Shown here piece by piece: positions 46,389 to 57,321 of a stretch of 64,000 nt of DNA. The position numbers were made by a program, and so were the translations under genes. Within the stretch, counting starts at the first letter, position 1, and each line of letters opens with the position of its first letter. The stretch is from Callorhinus ursinus (taxonomy: Eukaryota > Chordata > Mammalia > Carnivora > Otariidae). The DNA lies in assembly GCF_003265705.1 (NCBI RefSeq), contig NW_020312785.1:19930968-19994967 (forward strand), in the 5' to 3' direction. The notes below the pieces were generated by a model that saw only the letters and a list, made by a program, of their open reading frames with translations, had not been told where the DNA came from and searched no databases.

Positions 46389-48415
46389 TCACTTTACTGC
46401 CTATTTTAGGTGTCTGGTGAGAATTCTTCCACCTACCACCAACAGGTCATGATTAGTCTTCCTGCTTACCTTACTCAATTCTCTCCACCTTCAGAAAGTG
46501 GTATTATCTCACCTTAAGAGACGGTAGGTATTTACTGGACTTATCAGCTAGAAAAAAAAAATAATGATTGGCAGGGGATAACCAATCTTTGATCACCCAG
46601 GCATACTGCAAACACTACCCTCTTAGAGCAGGCACTCCTCAACAAATTCCATGATATCCAAGAGGTCAGTACACAAACAAACCCGTGAAGATCCTCTACA
46701 GAAGAGAGCTAAAGGAATTTGTTTTCTGGCAAAGTAATACACAAACATTTTACCTCTGCCTTTTTGGGAATCACACCTTCTGCAGTGACTTTTCCATTTC
46801 CAGGGCTTTTCTTCTCTCATGCTGAGAATACCAGGCCACAGAAGGGAAAAGGTAGCAACATGACAGAGTTATGGAAGAGAGATTTGGGGGCAAGCAGGAC
46901 GTACTGTGTAGGTTGTAAGTCACTCATTTCACATGCGTGTAGGCTTGCCCCCATCCACACAGAGGTAACTACATTAAAAATTGAAAGCAACAAAAATTGA
47001 ATACATCATGCCAACTCAGGCCTCAGGCAGGAGTTATTTAGCTTGCTAAGTCAATTCTGTTTGACTTAATCTGCCTTTAGAAGGCGGTGGACAGTGAGAG
47101 GAGCAGTCTGAGTACTTTTCTCATTTTATCTGCTTCTGTTGCTCTTTGGAGCTCTTCCAAAAAGTCTGCAGGTTTGGTGCTTATAGACCTCAGAATGGGT
47201 CCCCCAGAATCAGCGTGATCTCAGCACATCACGCTGTCTGCACCCTCCCTTTCTCATCAGGTTATCCTAACCCTCTCTGAGAACAGACCAGAATATCCCT
47301 GGCTTTTCTTGTTGCCTATCTTACTGCTTACAAATGGCAATCTCATTTATTGTCTCCCAAACACCATGCATTCCTTAGCTATCTCGTTTTTTTTTCTTTC
47401 CAGATTAATTTATCATCATCTTCCCCCCTGATTTTATTCATTTGTATTTTCCTTAAAGTTATTTAATTATGTTATCTCCTTATTTAGAGCCTCTTTGGAT
47501 GGAGGGAAGCAGGAAGATGGAGAGGATAGCAATGGCTCAGTGACATTATTTGGAGCCTAATTTTTATGCTGTTAATGAATCCCTAGATAACCTCTGGAAA
47601 GTCAGTGAGCCTCTGTTAGTGAAAATGTCTTCACCTTGAAAAAATGAGAAAAGAACAACGCACCCCCTGAGGTGACCACGGGGAATAATATACAAAATGA
47701 AATTAGTAAGTTGAAAGTGATTTACAAATCAGTATTTGTGAAGATCACAGGAATCTGTTCCCTTGCAAATTAATTGCAATATCTCTTGTTTTGGAACCTG
47801 ATCATTTCTACATGGTGGAGTGGGAGAAATTCTTAAATTTGTTAATGAGTTTGTTTTCTTCAATGCTTAGTGGCCATAATGCCCATAGGGAAAGTGATAT
47901 TAGCACCTTCTATAAAATCAACTGTTTTCATGTGTCTCTGTCCTTCTATTTGTACCTTAATTATAATCAGGACTGATTTTATGATTGGAGCATGCTAATA
48001 AAGTTTCTATTCTTGCTATAAGATATCTTCCTGATTCAGATATGAAAATAATCTAAATCCTCACCTTAGAAATTTTTTCCTTTATTTCTTAAAGGCTTTC
48101 AGTTTTTTAGTAATCCCCAAACACAATGATAATACATAATGTATTATATGTATATATATATATATATATTATCACATATGGATATATATACATCATCTAT
48201 ATCACATATATATCACATACATAAACTTTCATATCTATTAACTTTCTTACATGTATAAGTAAATATACAAACATATATATGAACGATAATACTTTATGCA
48301 TTATTGTTGAGTAACTAATACACACTAAGACTAGAGAAGTTGGGGAATTAAAAAGAAGGTAAGAGGTCAATAAATAGCTTGCCTACATTATAGTTTTGCT
48401 ATGGATTCACTTTTT
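46389..48415. other. Unique sequence, no gene seen
   Basis: Single-copy DNA. A TA-rich tract lies at 48140-48260. No gene is supported. Confidence 0.5.
48148..48175 (+). repeat. (TA)n AT-rich tract
   Basis: Perfect TA run followed by degenerate TATCACATA units out to about 48260. Confidence 0.9.
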
Positions 48416-48575
48416 TAAAAATAATTTTAAAAATTTAAGTAAATTCAGACTTCTGGGTAAATTGTGAATATAATACAGAGAGTTCCTGCATACTCAGTTT
48501 CCCCTAACATTGTGCAATAATATGGTATATTTATTACAATTAATGAATCAATAATGATACATTATTATTAACTAA
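48416..48575 (-). mobile_element. Outer L1ME, first part
   Basis: Inverted old L1 3' sequence ('gtaaattcagacttctgggtaaattgtg', 'ttcccctaacattgtgcaat', 'gatacattattattaactaa') is cut off where a second L1 begins. It continues at 50423. Confidence 0.7.
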
Positions 48576-48588
48576 GCCCCCAGCTAAG

Positions 48589-49540
48589 GTCACACTTCAT
48601 AGTAAAAAGCTATAAGATGAGGAAAAAGACAAGGATACTCACTCTCTCCACTTTCATTTATATAGCACTGGAAATCCTACCCAGAGCAACCAGGCAAGAA
48701 AAAGAAATACAACACATCCAATTCAGAAAGGAAAAGCAAAATTGTCTCTATTTGCAGATGACATAATATTGTGTGTAGAAAACTCTAATGACTCCACCAA
48801 AACAGTTAGAACTGATAAACTAATTCAGTAAAATTGTGGGATACAAAATCAATATACAAATTGTTGTCGTGTCTCTATACACTAACAACAAACTACCAGA
48901 AAGAGAAACTAAGAAAACAATTCCATTAACAGTTACAACAAAAAGAATAAAATGCCCAAGAATAACTGGAAGGTGAGAAATCTGTGCACTGAAAACTCTA
49001 AGACATTGATGAAAGAAATTGAAGACACAAATAAATGAAAAAATATTTTACACTCATGGATTGAAAGAATTAAGACGCCATATACTAAAATCAATTAAAA
49101 AGGGATTAAAGACTTAAATTTAAGATCTGAAATTTCTAGAAGAAAACATAAAAGGTAAGCTTCTGACATCAGTCTTGGCAATGAGTTTTTTGGATTTTAC
49201 ACCAAAAACAAAGGTGACAAAAACAAAACTAAACAGGTGGGACTACATTAAACTAAAAGGTGTCTGCACAACAAAGGAAACCATCAACAAAACAAAAAGG
49301 CAATGTACTGAATGGGAGAAAATAGTTGCAAATTATGTATCTGATACAGGATTAATATCCAAAATATATAAAGAACTCACACAACTCATTAGCCAAAAAC
49401 AGTCTGATTTAAAAATGGGCAGAGGAACTGAACACACATTTTTCCAAAGAAGATATACAAATGGTCAACAGGTACGTGAAAAGTATCATCAGAGAAATGC
49501 AAATCAAAATCACAATGAGATATCACCCCACACCTATTAG
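48589..49540 (+). pseudogene. Broken L1 ORF2 (reverse transcriptase part)
   Basis: The remnant includes the palm-domain FADD motif (48751-48762) of the L1 reverse transcriptase. After an internal deletion comes a 121-codon open stretch at 49175-49540 matching the region after the RT domain (residues such as RWDYIKLKGVCTTKETINK). Upstream of 49175 there are stops in all frames. The endonuclease domain is absent because of 5' truncation. No function is expected. Confidence 0.85.
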
Positions 49541-49850
49541 AATGGCTATCATCAAGAAGGCAAGAAATAACAAGTGTTGGCGAGGATGTGGAGAAAAAGG
49601 GATACACTGTTGAAGGGAACGCAAACTTGTTCAGCCATTATGGAAAACAGTACGGAGGTTTCTCAAAAAATTAAATGTAGAAATACCATTTATCCAGCTA
49701 GTCTACTCCTAGGTATAAATCCAAAGGAAATGAAAATAGGATTTTGAAAAGGTAACTGCACTTCCATGTTTATTGCAGCATTATTCACAGTAGCCAAGAT
49801 GTGGAAACAACATAAGTGTTTGTTACTAGATAAATGAATAAAGAAGATGT

Positions 49851-49853
<3 letters not shown>

Positions 49854-49900
<47 letters not shown>
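49854..49900 (+). repeat. (CA)n microsatellite
   Basis: About 23 uninterrupted CA units inside the L1 3' part, probably grown from a short seed in the element. Likely polymorphic. Confidence 0.97.
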
Positions 49901-49902
<2 letters not shown>

Positions 49903-50422
49903 AATATTACTCAGCCATGAGAGAGAAGGAAATTCTGTCATTTGTGACAACATGAATGGACCTTGAGGGCATTATACTAAGTAAAATAAGCCAGATAGAG
50001 AAAAACAAATATTCTGATATTCTCCCATATCACTTATATGTGGAAATTAAAAAAGAAAAAAAAAGTCAAACTCACAGGAGCAGAGAGTAGAAAAGTGGTT
50101 GCCAGTAGGCTGGGAGCAGGGAAATAGGAAAAAGTTGGTAAAAACGTATAAACTTTCAGCTGTAAGATGAATGAGGTCTGAGGCTGTACTACATAACATG
50201 GTGATTATAGTTGAAAACATTGTGTTATATCACTGGAATTTGCTGAGGGTAGAACTTAAATGTTCTCATCAAAAAAAAAAAAAAGGTAAATTTGTGGTGT
50301 GATGGATATGTGAATTAACTAGATGTGAGGACTCCTTCCACAACGTATATGTATATCAAACCATGATGTGCAATTTAAATATCTTACAATGTTGTCAATT
50401 ATACCTCAATAAAGCTGAAAAA

Positions 50423-50765
50423 GAAAATCCACACTTTATTTGGATTTCCTTAGTTTTGACCTAGGGCCCTTTTTCTGTTCTATGATCCCATCAAAAATAC
50501 CATATTACATTTATTCACACTGTCTTCTTAGGCTCCTGTTGGCTGTGACATTTCTCAGACTTTTCTTGTTTTTTGATGACCTTGACAATTTTGAGGTGTC
50601 CTGGTCAGTATTCTGTAGAATTGGTGTTCGTCTGATGTTTTTCTTATAATTCAACTGGGGCTATGGGTTTGTGGGGAGGAAAACCACACAGATAAAGTGC
50701 CATTATCATCATATTCTATCATATCAAGGGTACATACTATCAACATGACTTATGATTGTGACAAT
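50423..50765 (-). mobile_element. Outer L1ME, second part
   Basis: It resumes the element interrupted at 48575: 'acactttatttggatttccttagttttgacc', 'ttcttaggctcctgttggctgtgac', 'ttttttgatgaccttgacaattttgagg', 'aagtgccattatcatcatattctatc', 'gggtacatactatcaacatgac'. The two halves read continuously once the inner L1 is removed. Confidence 0.75.
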
Positions 50766-51924
50766 TGTATCAGACTGGAGAGGTCAATGCCCCTCCGTAA
50801 CAGGTAGCTGCTAGGGAGCTCCATCTGTTGGAGTGCCCAGTGTTGCTTGATCTTGATTTTTCAACAGAAGTCAAAAGTCGCCATGTCTATGTGAAACATC
50901 CAACTTTTATGTTGACAAGTAATTCAGATTTAAAACACGATGGTTCCATACTTGTTTGGGCCAAGTAAAATGCCTGTCAGCCAATGTTAGTCTATGGTCA
51001 TTGGTGTGCAAACTCTTTTGTAAATCATTAAAGTTTTTAAAACAAGAAAGAAGCATTACTGGATTTGACTCTGTTTGTTTCGTGCTTTACAAATCATTTC
51101 TACTAGTGATAAGACTGAAAGAAATGTGTGGAACATGACTGGAGAACCATTGGTCCATCACTACAGGGATAATAAAGAACTTGAGCCAAGCTATGGGTAA
51201 GGGGATTGAGAGAAGGTGGTAGATTTGGAGACATCTCAGAGGTAAAACTATGAGGATTGGTAATATGTTGGATTTCCCAGGGGGAAGTGAGGAAGACATC
51301 AATGATAATGTCAAAGTTTCTGGTTTGGGAGACTGAAGCAATAAAATGGCATGGTCCACAGAGGGAATGTAGGGAAAAATTAGATTTGCAGATGGAGATA
51401 GAGGTCCCTGAGTTCCCCACTTGGATACATTGAATGAGCAGCTGGAAATACAAATCAGTATACAAATCAGTATCTAAAGAGAAAGATCTAGGCCAGGGAT
51501 CTAGGTTAGGTGTGTCTTCAAAATACAGGTGATAGCTTCAATCATAGCAGGGTATAAGAACACATATAAAACAAGGAGAAAAGTACATAGCCTCTCATAT
51601 AGGTGGGTACAGAGAAAAGGGAGTCAGGAGAAGATGACATTGAAGATGCACCTTGTTCAACCCTTTCTCTCCATTGCCATGTGTTAAGGGGATTAGGAGT
51701 GCACACCTGGACCTTCCATGTGTGCTTCCCACTTTATCAGCCACCTACTGCATTACCTTTTGGTTTCTGACCTCCATGCGTCTGTGCCTTTAAACACCTA
51801 CTATCACCCAGAGACCCCCTTCCATCTTGCCATTTGGAAAATGGCAGATTCCTCATCTTCTTTCCTTTTTGATAATTTATTTTCTCTCCTTGTGTGGTTT
51901 TATGTTTTTACAACCTCCCTTTGG
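50766..51924. other. Unique plus ancient repeat-like block
   Basis: 51150-51470 carries G/A-rich wording like a frequent old mammalian repeat ('gtttctggtttgggagactgaagc', 'gcagctggaaatacaaatcag'), not assigned. A 12-bp direct repeat ACAAATCAGTAT occurs twice at 51451-51475. Frames on both strands overlap and are not supported as genes. Confidence 0.4.
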
Positions 51925-52130
51925 GTGGAGAACTGGGTTCAAACCTGTGTTTTGTTCTTTACAGGCTGCGTGGCTTTGGACAAATATCTTCACTGGGTTT
52001 CAATACAGTTATCTGCAAAGTGGAGATAATCTCTACTTCCTGGTGTGGCTGTGTGGATTAAAAGCTTTACCATCAAACACCCGTTCTTGTGCCTGGCCCT
52101 GAGCATGAGAACTCAGTAAATAAAGACTCA
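51925..52130 (+). mobile_element. MIR SINE remnant
   Basis: Forward MIR: 'gagaactgggttcaaacctgtg', 'gctgcgtggctttggacaaat', 'tatctgcaaagtggagataatc', 'gtgtggattaaaagc', 'cttgtgcctggccctgagcatgag...cagtaaataaag'. Confidence 0.8.
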
Positions 52131-52184
52131 CTGCTAACTCTCACTACTTTTCCTGATCCCTTACCATTTTGTTTGTATCTCGGC

Positions 52185-52325
52185 TGTCATTGGGGCCAGG
52201 TCCAGTCTTACTGTTTTCTTCCTACTGTGTATAGTTCAAGCTCTTTCAGGACCAAGAATGGAATATATCTGAATTTATGTTTGTGCCCTTTTTCCAGAAC
52301 ACAGTGTGGGTGCAGTAAATAACTG
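52185..52325 (+). mobile_element. L2 LINE tail fragment
   Basis: 'ctactgtgtatagttcaagctctttcaggaccaagaatgg' and 'gaacacagtgtgggtgcagtaaataactg' follow L2 tail order. Confidence 0.6.
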
Positions 52326-52879
52326 AAAATATCTATATAGGTAAAGACCTATAAATAAATATCTCAGTAAATATCTGGAACATTGTAGGCCTAGACAGGT
52401 AACTGTCAAAGGAATGAAGCCTGCTTATGATTTTTTAAACTCTAACGTAAACAAAAATATGGGTAAAGGAAATCTTAGCTTGATTTTATGAATCATAAGT
52501 CATATTTTAAATTCTAAGCCTTTGGGGAGCTAGTATATCACCAAGGGCTGTGCCCTTTTCTGAGGTAAAATATTAATCCATGCTATCACTGGAAGGAGTA
52601 GCACCCTAACTGACTGACTGGGTAACTAGTCTAAAATCCTGCCTCCTCGGCACTGTGGTTAGGAGAAGGAACATGAATCACAAGATCCTGGCGCTAGGCC
52701 AACATGGAACCAGGCTCTGTTTCCCCAAGCCCCTACCTGAAGTGCTCCTTCAAACCACATTTCCCAAACTGCCTGCCCTCCTGTGTTTTATTTTGATTCT
52801 CTTCACTTCCATAACGGTAAAGAATGAAAAAGAACCGTGCACATTTAAAGGAAATTGGTGTCAGCATCCAAGAGGCAGC

Positions 52880-53080
52880 AGTGGGCTGGCAGAGAAAGTG
52901 CTAAGAGGAAAAGCCAACGAGATGGACCGTGGTCTTGGTTCTGCAATATATGAACTCTGTGACCCCGGGCAAGTCGTTAACATCTCCGAGTCTCAGTTTC
53001 TTCATTTGTAAAATGGGGACACTAATCAATGTGTTGCTGCCTTCCCAGGACTCTTGCTAGATCGGGTCAAGCAATGGGAA
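52880..53080 (+). mobile_element. MIR-type remnant
   Basis: 'gaccgtggtcttggttctgcaatatatgaactctgtgaccccgggcaagtcgttaacatctccgagtctcag', 'tcatttgtaaaatggggacac' is a clear forward MIR. The 118-codon frame overlapping it (52655-53011) therefore ends in repeat and is not a gene. Confidence 0.8.
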
Positions 53081-53369
53081 CTCTCTGAAAAAGGCGTGTT
53101 TCCTTCTGAGGCTTTAAGTAGATAAATAAAAAGGACAATTAAAAGAAGGGTGCTCCATACAGAAATGAATAATACTGATGGACCGTCCTACGGGGAAAGG
53201 GTTTGCGGGATTCTCGAGGATAAACCTAGTCTTTATTGGATCTTCGATAGTTTCAGAGGGAATTCCTTGACCTGTCTGGAATTTCCCTCACGAGTACTTA
53301 CTTCAATGGGTCTCAGTTTTGGGGTGTCTGCTTGGGCCTGGTGATTCCTTAGAAATATATTTTTGACCT

Positions 53370-54380
53370 AGTCTTTCACCCGCCCTTCTATCAGTCGCTT
53401 CTGCGCACACGCAAATTCTCCTGAAATGAGTTCAGCACCATTTAAGCTCACATAGCAAGCATCGGTGTAAGAATCTGGAAAAATAATCTGTCAGTTGTAT
53501 GTAATAATCGTCTTAAATAAGCAGTTCGATGCTTATCTGAAGCTCGCCCGAGCTAAACAAAGAAAGCAGTCAGCAGAGCGTCACACGCTGAACTCTGAAC
53601 CCTGGCTGGACCTTGCACTGGGCAGCCTGGTAACAGGAAGGCAGCAGGACACACTTTGAACCAGGGGTTCTAAGGCTGCCGTGGGGTTAGAGACGGGGTG
53701 ACAGCCGCACTTTGCAGCCCGAACTTTGTACCTAGACACAGGGGCATTTAATCTCCATAACAGGCACTTTGTTTCATTACTTATTAACAGCTCCTCCCTG
53801 AGTAAAGTTCTTTGTTAATGGAGCTTTAAAATACTATCCCTCTCCCCTTGGTTTCTGCCACGGCGATGGGCATTTACGCTTGTTTGCGCGTTCCGCCCTG
53901 CACACGGGCTGATCTTTCCTCCGGGAGGGCTTTTCCTCCGTTGCAAATCGGTCCCCGCAGAGGTGCCACTTTGTCATGACTGCTCCAGAGGCCGCACGCT
54001 GCGATCCGGTTTAGATTCCGAGAAGGGAACCATCGTCCTGGTGCCACGAAACGTCACACCAGCCGACGACTTCTGTCACTTCGCTTCTTCCTCCCGTAGC
54101 CCCTCCGCGCCTGTTTTGCTGTTTCTTTTTTGTCCCTTCTTTTCCCTTCCCATTTCTTCCCCTCTTCTTATTCCTTTCTGCACGTTCATCTTCTCAGGGG
54201 CACCGAAGTTAAATAATGGTGACCCCTGTCACATATATCATTCCCCTAGCCAGCGGAGCCAAGACGTGTTTTCGGCAGCTGAAGTCAAAGCAATTGAAGT
54301 GCACATTCGAGTGGCCTCCTTCTCAAATAAACACATTTGTACTTAACTGCCCCCCATCAGTGACTGATATTCAGTAAGCT
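53370..54380. promoter_or_regulatory. CpG-rich unique block, candidate regulatory element
   Basis: No repeat is recognised in this kilobase. In 53881-54120 I counted 84 C, 60 G and 22 CpG in 240 bases: 60% GC and an observed/expected CpG ratio near 1.05, against one CpG in 300 bases at 16021-16320. CTTTGT or its complement occurs five times at 53557-53974, a core shared by SOX and TCF/LEF factors. A 127-codon frame (53963-54346) crosses the block without a recognised domain. It could be a small CpG island at an unannotated promoter, an enhancer, or a GC-rich chance patch. Confidence 0.45.
54116..54197 (+). promoter_or_regulatory. Long polypyrimidine tract ending in CAG (3' splice site-like)
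   Basis: About 80 bases of almost pure pyrimidine lead to TTCTCAG at 54191-54197. This is a textbook acceptor context. A moderate donor-like TCA/GTAAGC lies at 54371-54378. All three frames after the AG stop soon, so any exon here would be noncoding or untranslated. Confidence 0.3.
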
Positions 54381-56351
54381 TGAAGGCTTAGCTATTTAAA
54401 GAGAGGCTCTGGACTCCAGGAAAGGGAAAGTGAGGTTGTTCCGGAGGCAAGCATTAATTACCCTCCATACAATAAATACCAGTTCTACCGAAAATGCTCA
54501 GACTTGCATGCCCCCAAACCAGAGAATCTACAGACTGTCTCAATTGCTACATTTTGCTCAATACTGATCAATAAGTAAGCTTTGGTTTCTGGGACCTAGG
54601 AGGCGATGACCACAGGCTATTCATTGAGTAACTCAAAGACCAAGGAGCCCCCTTGGTAGCTTTGCTGGAGGGTTTGGGGGCCCAGAAATTAACCTTTCAC
54701 CACTTGGTTGTCTATTTTGGGAGTAGTTGAGCTTGGTTCAGCAATAATTCACTCTCTTCTCATTTTTCTTTTTATGTTTAAAGATGCCCGTGGGTCCAGC
54801 TCTCATTCACAGAAGGGTCAGCCCCGGAGTCAGCCCTGTCTGGGCACCATGTGTCCAGCACCCTCGCTCCCCCAACCACACACCCCCCCTCCGCCGGGGT
54901 TCCACCCCATCCACCTACCTGCATCAGCCTCCAACCATCAAGTCCCTTTATGCCTAAGCTGGTTGGCCAAAGCTGTTTGGAAAGCCAGAGTCTTTTACAC
55001 ATCCCTGCCTTACTTTTCTCTTGTTTTCCCCTAGTTTTTACCCCTTGCTCCTCCTCCTCTCACTCTCTCTCCCTTTCTTTTTCCTTCTCCTCCCTCGTTG
55101 CTTTTTCCTTAGCCTGCTCAAATACGTGGTTTCCAAACTCATCACGAACGCAAGTGAAAACGTCTGGGGAGCAGGTCTGGCTTCTCTGTGCACATTGCCC
55201 TCCCTCATCCCTACCCTATTTTTACAAGCCTGCCACGCCACGAGGCTGTGACCCAGTCATTTATCCTGGCATCTGCATTTGGATTATTTAAAAGAAGAGA
55301 AGGGAAATTACAAAGATAACTCCTTTGGAAACACTGAGCCTTCAGCTTTTACATTCAGTGTCCGCCCTGGATGATCCACAGACCCTACATATCTCATTTT
55401 CTAGACTTGGCTTTCCAGGTACCAGCACCCATTTCACAGAGGGACGGCGGGAGTGTCCCTGTTCCCACCTCCACAACGTTTTGGTACTAAAATGCTGCAC
55501 TTGGGGCTCTGGGAGCTTGCATCCTCCTGCAGCATTCTCTCAGGCTCACTGCTTTCCTCTTGGAGCACGTCAGTACCCAAAGCTGGCTCTCCCAAGGCCC
55601 TGGATTAGGACTGCACCTGTTTGGGATTTACTCAATCCGAATAATAGTAGGACTCCTCAAGAACACCTAATTACCTTTGCTCTGAAAGCAATGCAGTCAG
55701 ATGCTTTGGCCGCACACTTAGGACAATCAGGCCTGCAAACATGGCCTCCAAAGTCAGTCCCAATTATCACAGACAAGCCACCAATTACCCCAAATAGAAC
55801 ACTACAACTGAACCTTGGTTTATATCCCCGCCTCACTCCTCTACCTGCCTTTCAATCCCAGAATCTTGCCACCTGCTCAGGCAGGAAGGTTTAACCGAGT
55901 ACAGGCAAAGGTTATTGGAGCTTCTGTAGCTGGCAGCTATAAGATAGAAGACAAACTTAGTCTGATTTTACATCCACTATAATAATCCAAGCTTAAGGAT
56001 GAGAAACATGAAGCTTGTTGAATTTGTCTTTGCCTCTTTCTTTTTGAGTAAAGATGAATTAAGTGAAGCAAACATGATTATCCCATTTGGTTCCTAGTTC
56101 CTGACCAAAAATTGAGAATGTATAAGCTAACATGAGTTCAGTGTTTCATCAAAGTCCTAGGTAACAACTCCTCTAGGTCCATAGTCTTCAGGTCCTCTCC
56201 CGTGCATGGGCGCACACACATGGGGACAGGCAAGAAATGGGGAAAACAGACAGTAATCTTGCCATAGAGTAGAAGGAGCACTGGACAGGAGCTGCAAAAG
56301 AGGACCAGTGTCTGCCGAGGATCTGGATCAACTGCCTGAGTGATGGGGATA
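54381..56351. other. Unique, pyrimidine-biased sequence; 189-codon frame of unknown status
   Basis: The plus strand is C/T-rich from 54780 to 55260, with a second long pyrimidine tract ending in CCTTAG at 55107-55112. A 189-codon open frame at 55325-55894 is the longest in non-repeat sequence here, but it has no recognised domain, signal peptide or membrane segment. Overlapping frames in the other phases are similarly open because this strand is poor in A. I do not call a gene. Confidence 0.4.
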
Positions 56352-56365
56352 TTCACTTACACTTT

Positions 56366-56560
56366 TTTTTTTAAGATTTTATTTATTTATTTGACAGAGA
56401 GAGATGCAGCGAGAGAGGGAACACAAGCAGGGGGAGTGGAAGAGGGAGAAGCAGGCTTCCCGTTGAACAGGGCGCCCAATGCCGGGATGGATCCCAGGAG
56501 CCTGGGATCATGACCTGAGCAGAAGGCAGACGCTTAACGACTAAGCCACCCAGGCGCCCC
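56366..56560 (-). mobile_element. Can-SINE with perfect 14-bp duplication
   Basis: A complete inverted SINE from the T-rich tail to the head 'gccacccaggcgcccc'. TTCACTTACACTTT is identical at 56352-56365 and 56561-56574. The conserved GGCGCCCC end makes it one of the younger copies. Confidence 0.96.
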
Positions 56561-56574
56561 TTCACTTACACTTT

Positions 56575-57309
56575 GAGTGATAATTATTTTTATCTGTAAA
56601 ATGATGCTTTGGAGGATAAAGTTACTGGTTCCCAGATGGAAAAGGTAAAAGAAACGCAGAAAAGGAAACTGGAAGGACAAAGACATTACCACGCTGAAAG
56701 CAGGAAGGTTGGAGGAAAAGAACATTCTCCAAGACAGATGCTATTGGTTTGCTTTCTCTGAGCCATCACTCCAATCTCTCCTGGAATTTCCAGACAAATC
56801 CCCTTTCCTCTCACCGTGTTCAGATTCCTTTTTTATAGAAAATAATACTGATACCACAGCAACAAAAAGGAATGGAGGACAGTGGTAAATTCTGCCTTGT
56901 ATTGAACTATTTAGAGTACAAAGTTAAATCAACTATTGCTTGACATACTCTGTCAATGCCACAGCCCCCTAATTCCCACCCGTCATTTCTTCTTTGTACT
57001 AATCTTGCATTTATCTTTGGCATAAATCAAGGTTAACTGCCTTTGCTTATCCAAGAAGAGCTGCTCTGGGTGAAAGAAAGAATAACATATCCTTTAAAAG
57101 GTCATCTAATTGCTGGTTCTCAACACCAGGCCATGCATGAATGCCTCGTTACTGGTTATCACCTTTTACGTCATTTACGTCATTTACATAATGTACGTCA
57201 TTCCTAAAATAGCACGCCCACACCATCTGATCTGAAAGATCCAAGCCTCATGTATGGTTTCTCATCTCTAGCTACCTTCATCCCTTAGCCGTTTCAAGCT
57301 GCTATTCCC
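56575..57309. other. Unique sequence with an ACGTCA mini-array
   Basis: No gene is seen. The only structure is the 9-bp repeat at 57165-57200 listed separately. Confidence 0.5.
57165..57200 (+). repeat. Four 9-bp units carrying TACGTCA
   Basis: The units read TTTACGTCA, TTTACGTCA, TTTACATAA, TGTACGTCA. Three contain ACGTCA, the core half of a CREB/ATF site (57167-57173, 57176-57182, 57194-57200), and the third unit has lost it. The regular spacing makes a tandem duplication likely; binding is speculative. Confidence 0.75.
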
Positions 57310-57321
57310 GTCCTCACTTTT

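Larger units (their letters stand above)
48576..50422 (+). mobile_element. Inner L1M element nested in L1ME
   Basis: A 5'-truncated L1 in plus orientation of about 1.85 kb. It starts in ORF2 just before the reverse-transcriptase active site, whose FADD box is encoded at 48751-48762, and runs through the ORF2 C-terminus and 3' UTR to 'tatacctcaataaagctgaaaaag'. There are internal deletions around 49040-49110. Stops and frameshifts make it inactive. A (CA)n tract interrupts the 3' part at 49854-49900. Divergence suggests an L1MA/L1MB-age element, far older than the L1 at 57.3 kb. Confidence 0.85.

Noticed and set aside
49690..49953. Frame with a poly-Cys/Val run
   Set aside because: The run is a translation of the (CA)n microsatellite inside an L1 remnant.
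53963..54346. 127-codon frame crossing the CpG-rich block
   Set aside because: It has no recognised domain. Its downstream half begins in a polypyrimidine tract that looks more like intron than coding sequence.
55325..55894. 189-codon open frame on the plus strand
   Set aside because: It is the longest frame outside repeats, but it has no recognised domain, signal peptide or membrane segment, and neighbouring frames are open too because the strand is poor in stop-forming A. It is retained only as a note within the regional description.
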